DNA from: CAWCBH01 sp963793785
GTDB taxonomy: Bacteria; Actinomycetota; Thermoleophilia; Solirubrobacterales; 70-9
NCBI GenBank assembly: GCA_963793785.1
Contig: CAWCBH010000002.1
Span: forward strand, 1 to 26,046
DNA: 26,046 nucleotides
Direction of reading: 5' to 3'
Positions 15,307 to 24,068 of the stretch are shown one piece after another. Below the pieces are notes generated by a model. It saw only the letters and a program-made list of their open reading frames with translations. It had not been told where the DNA came from and ran no database searches. A program made the position numbers and the translations under genes. The first letter of the stretch is position 1, and every line of letters starts with the position of its first letter.

Positions 15307-16251
15307 ATGACGGCCGTCAGCGTGATCGTGCCCGCCCGCGACGCGGCAGCGACGATCGACCGGACTCTGTGGGGAATCGAGCGCCAGACGCGCCGTCCTG
15401 AGGAGGTCTTCGTGGTCGACGACGGCTCGCGTGACGACACCGTCGCGGTGGCCGAGCGCTCGTCGCTGCGGCCGACGCTGATCCGGCGGTCCCAGCCGGC
15501 CGGCGCCGGCCCGGCCCGCAACGACGGAGCGGCGGAGGCGACCGGCGACGTGCTCGCGTTCACGGACGCCGACTGCGAGCCCGAACCGACCTGGATCGAG
15601 CGCGGCATGAGCGCGATCGCGGGCGCCGACCTGGTCCAGGGCGGGGTTCGGCCCCGCCATCCCCCCGGGCCGTTCGACCGCACGATCGGCGTCTACGCCG
15701 AGCGCGGGCTGTATGAGACCGCAAACCTCTTCGTCCGCCGGCGGCTGTTCGCGAGCCTCGGGGGCTTCGAGGAGATCGTCGTCACCGACCCGGCCCGCGA
15801 GAAGATGCTCGGCGAGGACGTCTGGCTCGGTTGGCGGGCGCGCCGGGCGGGGGCGGTGACCGCCTTCGCCGGGGACTGCGTGGTCCTGCACGAGGTCTTC
15901 TCCCAGGGACCGCTCCAATACGTCGGCGAGCGGCTCAACCTGCGTCATTTTCCGCTCCTCGCCAAGCGGATACCCGAGCTTCGCGACGACACCTTCTTCA
16001 TGCGCCACTTCCTCACCCGCCGCAGCGCTTCCTTCGACGCGGCGCTGGCCGGCGCGATCGCCGCGACGCTGACCCGAAAGTCCTGGCCGCTGCTGGCGGG
16101 CCTCCCCTACGTGAGGCTCCTGGAACGACAGTCGCGACGGGCGGGACGGCGCCGGCAGGCGCCGGTCGCCGCCGTGGACCTGCTCGCCGACGCCACCGCC
16201 TGCGCCTCGCTGCTGCGTGGCAGCGTCAGCGAAGGCAGCCTGCTGATCTGA
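15307..16251 (+). CDS. Family 2 glycosyltransferase
   Basis: The 314-aa GT-A protein contains VSVIVPARDAAATIDRTL, VFVVDDGSRDDTVAVAER, AGAGPARNDGAAEATG, the metal site LAFTDADCEPEPTW and the catalytic acidic segment LGEDVWLGWRARRAG. NLFVRRRLFASLGGFEE is typical of transferases extending cell-surface glycans. A hydrophobic stretch near residues 240-265 could anchor it. It is a single plus-strand gene between two minus-strand operons, 6 bp from the convergent GT-C gene. Its ATG has TAGGCT at -13 to -8, indicating its own leaderless promoter. Substrate sugar unknown. Confidence 0.86.
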   Translation: MTAVSVIVPARDAAATIDRTLWGIERQTRRPEEVFVVDDGSRDDTVAVAERSSLRPTLIRRSQPAGAGPARNDGAAEATGDVLAFTDADCEPEPTWIERGMSAIAGADLVQGGVRPRHPPGPFDRTIGVYAERGLYETANLFVRRRLFASLGGFEEIVVTDPAREKMLGEDVWLGWRARRAGAVTAFAGDCVVLHEVFSQGPLQYVGERLNLRHFPLLAKRIPELRDDTFFMRHFLTRRSASFDAALAGAIAATLTRKSWPLLAGLPYVRLLERQSRRAGRRRQAPVAAVDLLADATACASLLRGSVSEGSLLI

Positions 16252-16257
16252 CCCAGG

Positions 16258-17502
16258 TCAGGACTCGCCGAAGCGCAGCGCCGGAACCAGCCCCGGGGCG
16301 CGGCTCTCGCCCCCCTCACCGCGTGCCCGGGCAACGATCCGGCGACCGAGCACGAAAGCGCCGGCCGCGGCGGCGATCCAGACGCCGATCATGATCGGCA
16401 CGTAGACCAGGGCCGCGGTGTCGGCGGCCGAGATCGGGGCCGAGTAGGCGATCAGGGCCGGGACCAGGACCACCCCCTGCAGGATCGCGACCGCTCGCAC
16501 GTAGCCGGCCATCAGGAAGAAGGGCAGGCCCCAGATCAGGTACTGGAAGAAGAAATTGGGGCTGAAGGCGTAGACGACCAGCCAGAGCAGCACGGCAGCC
16601 TCCAGCGGGGCGGGCCGGTAGCGCAGCAGAAACAGGGCCAGCGCGATCACGGCGACCAGCGTGATCCGGGCGCCCTGCTCGTAGACGAAGGTGCTGGAGC
16701 CCGTGAACACGATCGGATCCTGGGCGAGCCAGGAGGCCGCGAGGCCGGGCTGGACCAGCAGGCCGAACCCGCCCAGGCCCGGCGCGCCGCGATAGTCGAG
16801 GATCCCGGCCACCCCGTCCGGGTCGCTGAGCGCAAACGGCGCCATCGCCAAGATCGGCACCGCGACAGCTGCCGCCAGCAGCCGGGCGCCGTCCCGAAGC
16901 GTGGTCGACGGAAGCAGCGCCAGCACCATCAGCATCGGCACGGTCTTGATCGCCGCACCGGCGCCGATCAGCGCCCCGCAGACGAGCGGTCGCCGGTCCG
17001 GGGGAAGCCGATCCCAGAGCGCCAGTGCGGCAACTGCGGGCAGGATCGCGACCGAGTCCATCTGCCCGTGGTAGCCGGAGATCAACCCGAATGACGGGCC
17101 CAGCGCGACCAGCGCCGCCGCGGCCAGCCTCAGTCGCTCGCCGGCCCCGCGGCCGCGCAGGAAGTCCTGCACGATCCAGGCGATCGCGATGTCGGCGGCG
17201 ATCGGGGGCAGCTGGATCAGCCCGTGGAAGGCGATCCCGGTCCAGTCGTTGGCCTTGGCGGCGATGCCGACGAAGGGGAAGTAACCGGAGGGATAGGGCC
17301 AGCGGTCGAACTGCAGGTCGCCGACGACACCGGAGTTGACGATCGAATAGACCTGCAGCGGTGTGTCGGCCAGCGCCGCCCGCACCTCCTCGACCGAGTT
17401 GATGTCGAACTGGACGCCGTAGGTGGTGAACGCGAGCACGAGCCGGACCGCAGCCCCGAGCCCGAGCACGATCCACAGGGCGCGGCCGAAGCTGAGCCTC
17501 AT
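16258..17502 (-). CDS. Polytopic GT-C membrane glycosyltransferase (GT87/mannosyltransferase-like)
   Basis: The 414-aa product has roughly 10 membrane helices. The first is followed by TTYGVQFDINSVEEVRAALA, with the acidic DI in the first outer loop as expected for the catalytic site of GT-C enzymes, and later by WPYPSGYFPFVG and SGYHGQMDSVAILP. The latter recalls the G-(Y/F)-H-G-Q-x-D/E motif of mannosyl- and glucosyltransferases of the GT87/GT57 type that use polyprenyl-phosphate sugars. A short charged cytoplasmic tail ends the protein. The ATG overlaps the TGA of the preceding methyltransferase gene (ATGA), so it is the last gene of the operon that begins with the GT2-GT4 fusion. Confidence 0.8.
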   Translation of the reverse strand: MRLSFGRALWIVLGLGAAVRLVLAFTTYGVQFDINSVEEVRAALADTPLQVYSIVNSGVVGDLQFDRWPYPSGYFPFVGIAAKANDWTGIAFHGLIQLPPIAADIAIAWIVQDFLRGRGAGERLRLAAAALVALGPSFGLISGYHGQMDSVAILPAVAALALWDRLPPDRRPLVCGALIGAGAAIKTVPMLMVLALLPSTTLRDGARLLAAAVAVPILAMAPFALSDPDGVAGILDYRGAPGLGGFGLLVQPGLAASWLAQDPIVFTGSSTFVYEQGARITLVAVIALALFLLRYRPAPLEAAVLLWLVVYAFSPNFFFQYLIWGLPFFLMAGYVRAVAILQGVVLVPALIAYSAPISAADTAALVYVPIMIGVWIAAAAGAFVLGRRIVARARGEGGESRAPGLVPALRFGES

Positions 17503-18203
17503 CGGGACACGGCCCCCCGCAGACGCCGCAGACCGCCGCGAAGTAGCGATCGGCCTCTGGGGACCCGGCCCCGATGAAGGTGAACGAGCTCGCGCAGGTA
17601 GCTGTCGTACTCCTCCGAGGTGAGGAGGAATCGCTCGCGGGCGGTGAAGCCGTCGCTCCACCAGAAGGTCTGCACGCGCTCGGCGGCGTCGAGCGTGCTC
17701 CACAGCTCGGGCGGGAAGGTGCCGTCGCGGGAGCCATAGGTGCGGTGGCTCTTGCAGACGAACTCGATCCCCCCTTCGCGGACGTCGCAGAGCCAGCGAT
17801 GGTGGTCGCGGCCGACCCACGGCCCCTGGAGGTCGCGGATCTGCTCCTCGAGGCGGGAGGGGACCTCGACGTAGCCGGCCCGGCCCACCCGGGTCAGCTC
17901 CGAGCAGACCCAGACCGGGTCGCGAACGTCTTCCAGCGTGTGCGAGCAGACCACGAAGTCGAAGCGGTCGTCGTCGAACGGCCAGGGCTCGCGGTCGCAG
18001 ATGTCGCGCACGACCCAGGTGCCGGCCTCGAACCGCTCCTCGGCGCTGTCGCGGTCATAGCCGTAGAGCCCGCGGCTCTCGTAGGGCATCAGGTCGAGCA
18101 CCCAATCGGCGCGGGCGAACGGGCTGCCCCAGCCACCGACGTCCAGCACCTCGTCGTCGGGCGCCAGCAGATCGAGCAGGCGACTGGCGCTTTCGGCGAG
18201 CAC
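17499..18203 (-). CDS. SAM-dependent methyltransferase
   Basis: The 234-aa protein has motif I VLDVGGWGSPFARADWVLDL, a DIC-DREPWPFDDDRFDFVV stretch containing the post-motif acidic residues, and SHTLEDVRDPVWVCSEL in place of the common HxLEH helix, as in Methyltransf_11 members. Later Trp-rich and His-rich parts (DHHRWLCDV, FWWSDGFTARERFLL) are less general and may bind the acceptor. It lies between a GT2-GT4 fusion and a GT-C enzyme in one operon, so it may methylate a sugar of the repeat unit (inference). Start GTG at 18203, 11 bp after the previous stop, was chosen because it precedes the LLDLLAPDDEVLDVGG fold; nothing further upstream is protein-like. Confidence 0.8.
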   Translation of the reverse strand: MLAESASRLLDLLAPDDEVLDVGGWGSPFARADWVLDLMPYESRGLYGYDRDSAEERFEAGTWVVRDICDREPWPFDDDRFDFVVCSHTLEDVRDPVWVCSELTRVGRAGYVEVPSRLEEQIRDLQGPWVGRDHHRWLCDVREGGIEFVCKSHRTYGSRDGTFPPELWSTLDAAERVQTFWWSDGFTARERFLLTSEEYDSYLRELVHLHRGRVPRGRSLLRGGLRRLRGAVSR

Positions 18204-18214
18204 GGCGGGCGAGG

Positions 18215-20275
18215 TTAGCCGAGCCCGTGCCGAGCCGACGCTGCCTCGATCAGGTCGCTGACGATCTTCGTCTGCGAGCCCAGGCTCGCATGCTCGAGCA
18301 CCCATTTCCGGCCGCTGGCCCCCATCTCGGCCCGGCGCGCGACCGGGAGCGCCAGCAGCTCTTCGATCGCCGCCGCCAGTGCCTCCGGGTCGCCGGGAGC
18401 AACCAGTCTTCCCCACTCCTCCCGAACGGCCTCCGGCAGACCGGCCTCGTCGCTGGCGACGACCGGCACCTCCATCGCCAGCGCCTCCTTGACGACCACC
18501 GGCATCGAGTCCCGATTCCCGTCCGCCGCGACCACCGACGGCATCGCCAGCAGGTCTGCCTCCTCGAGCAGGCCGCGCACTCCCTCGCCGTCCATCCAGC
18601 CTCGCAGCGACACCGTCTGATCGAGCCCGCGCTCGGAGATCAGCCGCTCCAGGTCGGCGCGAAGCGGGCCCTCGCCGGCGATCGAGACCCGGTCCAGTGG
18701 CGCCGAGCCGGCCAGCAGCGCCGTCGCCTCGATCAGGTGATCGAACCCCTTCTTCTCCTCCAGCCTGCCGACAGCGACGACGTGGCGCCCTCCGGGCGCC
18801 CGGCGGCGGCTCCGGAATCGCTCCCCGTCGACCCCCATGATCACCTTGTGGACGCGCGCCGCCGAGTCTGCGTCCAGCAGCCGCTGCAGGTAGTCGACGT
18901 TGTAGTCGCAGCCGCTGGTCGCGAAGGCCGCCTCGCGCAGCTTCTCGGGCAGGTTGCGCGGATCCTTGAAGATGTCGTAGGCGTGCGCGGTGACGCTGAA
19001 CGGGAGGTCCAGCAGCCGTCCCAGCCGCAGCGCGTTGAGCGCCGCGTTCTCGGCGAAGTGGACATGGATGTGACGCTCGCCGCCGGCGCCGATCCGCCTC
19101 GCGACCGGAGCCAGCGAGCGCAGCGGCCAGACCCGCTCCTCTTTGCCCCAGCGCCGGCGCGCCGCAAGGTCGGCGAGGCAGCGCAGCGGATGACGGGCGC
19201 AGAGCGCGGTCAGCGCCAGCAGCTTGAACGCGATCCCGTCGTCCTCGAGCTGGGTGCTGGTTATCTCGCCTCGGGCGACCGGGTCGGGGCGCTCCGGTCG
19301 CGCCGCCGACTCGACCCGGATCGGGTGGCCCAGCTCGGCGAGCGCCCGCGCCTCGGACGAGACGAATGTCTCCGAGAGCGCCGGGAACACGTCGCAGAGG
19401 AAGACCGTCGGGGTCTTGGACCCCACCGAGGATGGTGCTCGGTTCGGACCTGGGGCGACCCGGTTGCCGAGCAGGTAGCCGCCGCTGTCGCAGCAGAACC
19501 AGAGAGCGTCGATCCCCCGGAACAGCGCTCGCTCGCCCTGCAGCCGGACGGCTCGGTAGAGGGAGCCGCCGACCGCATGCAGGAACCGGCGTGTCAGCGG
19601 TGGCCGCGGGGCGGCGCCTGGGTAGCGCCGGTTCAGCCACGCCCGGCCGGCGGCGTGACGGCGACATTGACGCGCCATCGCCGCCATGGTCTCGACGTGG
19701 TGATGCGCGACCCACGCCTGCGGCCGGTGGTCGAGGGTCCAGCCCGCGTCCTGGATCCGCCAGCAGATCTCGACGTCCGCCCCGGAGCGCAGGCCTTCCT
19801 GAAAACCGCCCACCGCCTCATAGGCCCCCCGCCGCAACAGCAGGTTGCCGGTGATCCCCGCCGGCCGAAACGGCGAGCGGACCTGCGGCTCCTCGGTCGT
19901 GTGGGTGCGCGCCCGCGCGTAGCGGGCGCTGAGCGCGGTCAGGCTCGGCGCCGGCCTGACGCCGCCGGCGACGATTCCGACCCTGGCACCGATCTCGGCC
20001 TCGAAGTAGAGGTCGAGCAGGCGTGGCGCCGGCTGGCAGTCGGCGTCGATGAAGAGCAGCCAATCGTTCGCCGCCGCCGCCACGCCCACGTTGCGGGCGT
20101 GGTAGGAGGACCGTTCGCGATCGGCCCGGACAACCTCGATCCCGCCGGCGACCGCCTCGATCTCGTTCTTGGCCGAGTTGTCGGCGACGATCACCTCGTC
20201 GCCCGGAGCTGTCTCCAGGCGCTCCAGGAAGCACAGCGCCATCCGGGCCGCCGCAGCATCGCCGGCGAACGGCAC
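18215..20275 (-). CDS. GT2-GT4 fused bifunctional glycosyltransferase
   Basis: The 686-aa chain contains two glycosyltransferases. Residues 1 to about 250 are a GT-A family 2 domain: PFAGDAAAARMALCFLERLE, FIDADCQPAPRLLDL, ITGNLLLRRGAYEAVGGF, and SGADVEICWRIQDAGW. From about residue 290 a GT-B family 4 domain follows: VFLCDVFPALSETFVSSEAR, HIHVHFAENAALNALRLG, VTAHAYDIFKDPRNLP, VAVGRLEEKKGFDHLIEA, VSLRGWMDGEGVRGLLEEAD and NRDSMPVVVKEALAMEVPVV with the donor-site E-x7-E-like element. Two sequential sugar additions by one enzyme are inferred. The only ordinary start, GTG at 20275, cuts into the first strand: codons before it read ISVV, so the domain really begins upstream. A start at ATG 20357 (out of frame by one base) plus one indel near 20340 would restore a normal N-terminus. 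First gene of its operon. Confidence 0.82.
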   Translation of the reverse strand: MPFAGDAAAARMALCFLERLETAPGDEVIVADNSAKNEIEAVAGGIEVVRADRERSSYHARNVGVAAAANDWLLFIDADCQPAPRLLDLYFEAEIGARVGIVAGGVRPAPSLTALSARYARARTHTTEEPQVRSPFRPAGITGNLLLRRGAYEAVGGFQEGLRSGADVEICWRIQDAGWTLDHRPQAWVAHHHVETMAAMARQCRRHAAGRAWLNRRYPGAAPRPPLTRRFLHAVGGSLYRAVRLQGERALFRGIDALWFCCDSGGYLLGNRVAPGPNRAPSSVGSKTPTVFLCDVFPALSETFVSSEARALAELGHPIRVESAARPERPDPVARGEITSTQLEDDGIAFKLLALTALCARHPLRCLADLAARRRWGKEERVWPLRSLAPVARRIGAGGERHIHVHFAENAALNALRLGRLLDLPFSVTAHAYDIFKDPRNLPEKLREAAFATSGCDYNVDYLQRLLDADSAARVHKVIMGVDGERFRSRRRAPGGRHVVAVGRLEEKKGFDHLIEATALLAGSAPLDRVSIAGEGPLRADLERLISERGLDQTVSLRGWMDGEGVRGLLEEADLLAMPSVVAADGNRDSMPVVVKEALAMEVPVVASDEAGLPEAVREEWGRLVAPGDPEALAAAIEELLALPVARRAEMGASGRKWVLEHASLGSQTKIVSDLIEAASARHGLG

Positions 20276-20367
20276 GACGACCGAGATCGGCGGTCGAGGC
20301 GGCGCCGGCCGATCGGTCGTTTCTGATTCGGGACGCGGGACGACGGTGCGGCATCATAGGGGCGGTC

Positions 20368-21859
20368 GTGCGCCCCAATTCCCTCCCGCGAAGGATGCCG
20401 GCCGGGAGGCGGGCGACGCTCGGGACTGCCGCCCTGGGGGTGCTCGCCGCCGCGGCCGCATGGGGAGTGGCGGCTGCCCTGACCGCCGAGCCGAAGCTCG
20501 CCCTGGCAGCGCCGCTGTTCGTGGTCGCGGCGACCGTTTGCCTGCGCTGGCCGGCCGAAGGCCTGATCGGCGTCCTCGCCCTGACCGGCTTCTCCGGCAG
20601 CGTCTCGGCGTTCACCGACATCAGCGCCGCTCCGGTCGCCGACCTGATCCTGCTCGGGCTTTGGGCCGCGGTGATCTGGGGGCACCTCGCCGGAGGCGGC
20701 CGCGGGACCGCATGGCTGTGGCCGGGGGTCGTCGCCTGCGGCCTCTACCTGGGCCTGACCATGATCGAGATCCTCGCCGCGCCCGATCCCGAGCTGGCGC
20801 TGAGCTCGTTTCGGATCGGCGCCTGGTACATGCTGGCGATGCTGCTGGTCGCCTACGCGCCCTGGCCGCCGCGCACCTACCTGCGGATCGCGCGCGGGGC
20901 GGTGCTGGTGGCGCTGGCGGTGGGGAGCTATGCGGTGCTGCGAAAGCTGATCGGCTCCGCTGCGGCCGAGCAGGCGAACGCGATCGAGATCCTCTCCCCG
21001 GGGGCCAAGGAGGAGCTGCGCTTCTTCGGATCGCTCGTCTCCGCTCAGGCGCTGGCCGCCTGGTGCGGCCTGTATGGGGACCTTCTGCTTCGCGCTGACG
21101 ACGGGCGCGCGCGGAGGCTGGCGCCTCGCTGCCGCGTCGGCGGCGGCCCTCTGCCTGGTCGCGGTGATCCTCTCCGAAGTGCGCGCGGGCCTGGTGGCAA
21201 TGGGCGCCGGGTGCGTGCTCGTCGTGATCTTGGTCCTGCTGGCGCGGACACGGACGGGGGTCAGGCCTGCGGCGGCGCCGATCGCGGCGGCGGCGCTGGT
21301 GGTGACGGCGGTCGGCCTGATCGCCGTCGCCGGCGCTTCGCCCGATGCCGCCGGCCGCTATGAGGCGATCCTCAGCCCCGGCGACGACTACGCCTACAGC
21401 GTCCGCCTCGCCCGCTGGGAGAACGTCCTCGCCGAGGCCGAGCGACATCCCCTCGGGTCCGGTCTCGGCACCGCCGGCGGCACGGCGCTGCGGGACGGAA
21501 CCGACCGCACGATCGGCACAACCGCCTTCGACAGCTCCTACCTGAAGATCGCCCTCGAGCAGGGCCTGGCGGTGATGGCGTTCTTCATCGCCGCGCTGCT
21601 ACTGCTCGTCGCGGGGCTGGCGTGGCGGGCCGTCACCATGCCCGACCGCGATGCCGGCGCACTGGCGGTCGGGGGCGCCGGGGTCCTTGTCGCGATGCTG
21701 GTCCTGTTCTACCTCGGCCTCTATATCGAGGGCTTGACGGCCCTGACCGGCTGGATCCTCGCCGGGGTCGGCCTGGCTCAGTTCTCGGAGATCCCGCGTC
21801 TCAGGCGATCGTCGCCCGGTATGCCTGGTCCATCGCCTCCGCCTGCGCCTCGAGGGTGA
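20368..21859 (+). pseudogene. O-antigen ligase/polymerase (Wzy)-like membrane protein, frame broken once
   Basis: Two overlapping frames make one protein. The first (20368-21078) has a short polar N-terminus and about six membrane helices up to ALAAWCGLYG. The second (frame from about 21080 to 21859) continues TFCFALTTGARGGWRLAAAS, then SEVRAGLVAMGAGC, HPLGSGLGTAGGTALRDG, SSYLKIALEQGLAVMAFFIA, the large outer loop and helices of the O-antigen ligase/Wzy superfamily. Joining them needs loss of one G from the GGGG run at 21076-21079, giving about 497 residues. Wzy proteins polymerise flipped repeat units on the outer face. The start GTG at 20368 is divergent from the GT2-GT4 gene. The break may be a sequencing error or a real, possibly phase-variable, mutation. 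Confidence 0.75.
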
Positions 21860-22917
21860 AGCTTCTCCTGCACCCGGCGCCGCCCCGCCGCGCCCATCTC
21901 CGCCCGCTCGGCGGCGCTGCGCTCGGATAGCCAGAGGATCGCCTCCGCCAGCGCATCGGCGTCGCCGGGCGCCACCAGCCGGCCGCACTCCGGGGTGACC
22001 TGCTCGACGATCCCGTCGGAGGCGGCGCCGATCACCGGCAGCCCACTGGCCTGCGCCTCCAGCATCGCGATCGGGAACGGATCGGTGCGCGATGGCAGGA
22101 CGAACCCGTCCCAGGAGCGGAACTCGGTCAGGGTGTCGACGCGCTCGCTGTAGACGACGCCGGCGGCACGGGCGCGATCGATCAGGTCGCGCCCCCAATC
22201 GGCCTCGAGAAGGTCGGTGAGGCCGCCGGCGAGCCGGAACTCGATTCTGTCGGTGCGGCTCAGCACCTGCTCGGCGGCGGCGACGAAGACATCGCTTCCC
22301 TTGCGGGTCGAGATCACCCCCAGGCAGCCGACCACGAAGGGCCGCGGCGCATCGCGGACCGGAACCGTCTGCTCGGGGACCGGCGATCCTTCGTAGACGA
22401 TGCGGGGCAGCGGGCCTCCGTTCGCGAGCGCCCCGGCGCTGGCCTGCGAAACGGCCACCAGCTCGTCGGCGCGCCAGGCCAACCGCCTCGCGATCCGACC
22501 GCGGACGCTGCGCCGCGACATCTCGTGTACGTGCAGCAGGACAGGTGCACCGGAGCGCTTGGCGACAAGCGCCTCCGGCAGCGCGATGAGGCTGTTCGCG
22601 TGCACGAGCGCAGGGCTTCGATCACGCAGGAAGGCGAGCATCCGCCGCATGTATGGCGGGGTGCCGGAGAGCCGCCGAACCGGGCCCGGCGGCAGGCGCA
22701 GCACCGGAAGGCTCCAGGCGACCAGCCGCCGATCGCCCTCGACGTCATAGCCGCGACCGGCCAACTCGTCGAAGAGCGGACTCGGCCTGTCGACCCAGAA
22801 GCAGAACTCCCAGCCCATCTCTTCGAGCAACGGCAGTATTCGCAGCACCGAGCTCGTCGCCCCGCCGAGAACCGGTTCGTGGAAGATGACGGCGACCTTG
22901 GAGGATCCTGGACGCAT
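21778..22917 (-). CDS. Family 4 glycosyltransferase with frame-shifted C-terminus
   Basis: The 379-aa reading has VAVIFHEPVLGGATSSVLRI, SPALVHANSLIALPEALVAK, LHVHEMSRRSVRGRIARRLA, VGCLGVISTRKGSDVFVAAA, and the donor-site segment SRTDPFPIAMLEAQASGLPV holding the E-like/E pair, then IGAASDGIVEQVTPECGRLV. These are all features of retaining GT4 enzymes. The last residues as read (HPRGAGGGDGPGIPG...) are out of character. Dropping one base at about 21861 gives FTLEAQAEAMDQAYRATIA and a stop at 21801-21803, an ordinary GT4 ending, so the true gene probably ends at 21801. It converges on the Wzy-like gene (overlap up to 82 bp) and is divergent from another GT4 gene that starts nearby. Confidence 0.82.
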   Translation of the reverse strand: MRPGSSKVAVIFHEPVLGGATSSVLRILPLLEEMGWEFCFWVDRPSPLFDELAGRGYDVEGDRRLVAWSLPVLRLPPGPVRRLSGTPPYMRRMLAFLRDRSPALVHANSLIALPEALVAKRSGAPVLLHVHEMSRRSVRGRIARRLAWRADELVAVSQASAGALANGGPLPRIVYEGSPVPEQTVPVRDAPRPFVVGCLGVISTRKGSDVFVAAAEQVLSRTDRIEFRLAGGLTDLLEADWGRDLIDRARAAGVVYSERVDTLTEFRSWDGFVLPSRTDPFPIAMLEAQASGLPVIGAASDGIVEQVTPECGRLVAPGDADALAEAILWLSERSAAERAEMGAAGRRRVQEKLHPRGAGGGDGPGIPGDDRLRRGISEN

Positions 22918-24068
22918 CCTGACCGCACCGATATCAGAGCCGAGTGCCGGGCCGGGCGGCGGTCGCGCTCCTGAGCACTCGATCGAGGTGCTGTTGGTCG
23001 CCGAGGCATTCGGAGGCGGAGTGTTCGAGCTGGTTCGAACCGTGGCCGAGGGCGTAGTCGAGCGAGGGCACCGGGCCGCAATCGCATTCGGGCGCCGCCC
23101 CGAGACACCGGAAGCTCCGCGCGACTTGATCGCCCCCGAGGTGGAGCTGATCGAGATGCCCTGGCAGCGCCGCACCCCGGCGGCGCTGGTCGCCGGCGCC
23201 CGCCGCCTGCGAGGGCTGATCGAGGCTCGGTCCCCGGACGTCGTTCACCTCTACTCGAGCTTCGCGGGGGTTATCGGCGCCGCTGTCTCTCCGCGCACCG
23301 TCCCGACCGTCTTCACGCCGCAGGCCTACGCCTTCACGATCGACGGCAGTCGCCTCGCCGGCGGCGCCTACCGGCGCCTGGAGCGGTTCGCATCGCGACG
23401 AGCGACGGCGGTGGGAGCCTGCTCCGAGGACGAGGCGCGCCTGGCTCGCGGGCTCGGCGCTGACACGGTCGTCACGGTGGCGAACGGGATCCCCGAGCTC
23501 GACGGCGAGCCGCTGCCCGATCGGAGCCGGCCGCAGCCCGCGCGGGCGATCGGCGTCGGGCGGACCGTTCCGCAGCGGCGTCCTGCGGCCTCCGCGAGGA
23601 TCCTCGCCGAGGTCGACAGAGGTCGCCTCGGTGGCCTGGGTCGGGGGCGGCGGCGGCGGTCGCGGCGAAGCCGGCGCGACGGCGCTGCGGGAAGCCGGGA
23701 TCGAGATCAGCGGCTGGACGGGGCGGGACGAGGTGCTGCGCGAGCTCGGCGAGGCGACCGCATACCTGCATTGGACCGCCTGGGACGGGCTGCCGCTGTC
23801 GGTGCTGGAGGCGATGGCGATTGATGCGGTCGTGGTCGCCAGCGACATCGGCCCCAACCGGGAGCTGCTCGGGGCGGATCAGGTCTGCTCGAGCGAGGCC
23901 GAGGCGGGGCTGCTGCTGCGCCGGGTGCTGACCGAGCCGCAGTTGGCGGCCCGGATGCTCGAGAGCCAGCGGCGACGCCGGGCCCGCATTCGGCAGCGAG
24001 CGGATGGTCGACGAGTGGCTGCGACCTCTACGCGGGGCTGCGCCGGCGGTCAGGTCTCCTCGCCGTAG
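22886..24068 (+). pseudogene. Family 4 glycosyltransferase with at least three frame breaks
   Basis: The 5' part (22886 to about 23617) encodes VLLVAEAFGGGVFELVRTVA, SPDVVHLYSSFAGVIGAAVS, VFTPQAYAFTIDGSRLAGGA and CSEDEARLARGLGADTVVTV, an N-terminal GT4 domain. The 3' part (from about 23619) encodes VASVAWVGGGGGGRGEAGAT, WTAWDGLPLSVLEAMAIDAV and VASDIGPNRELLG, the GT4 donor-binding domain with its E-x7-E motif. A one-base excess near 23618 separates them; two more at 23988 and 24024-24025 hide a tail reading FGSERMVDEWLR and LYAGLRRR. All are one-base insertions, pointing to sequencing error or decay. The start is unsure: ATG 22886 would overlap the divergent GT4 gene by 32 bp, and GTG 22988 (before LLVAEAF) is the alternative. 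The true stop lies slightly beyond 24050, overlapping the convergent kinase gene. Confidence 0.72.

Noticed and set aside
18227..20326. Nearly 700-codon plus-strand frame opposite the GT2-GT4 fusion
   Set aside because: It is rich in Arg/Asp/Val/Gln with no recognisable domain and mirrors the codon pattern of the real minus-strand gene; a GC-skew shadow.
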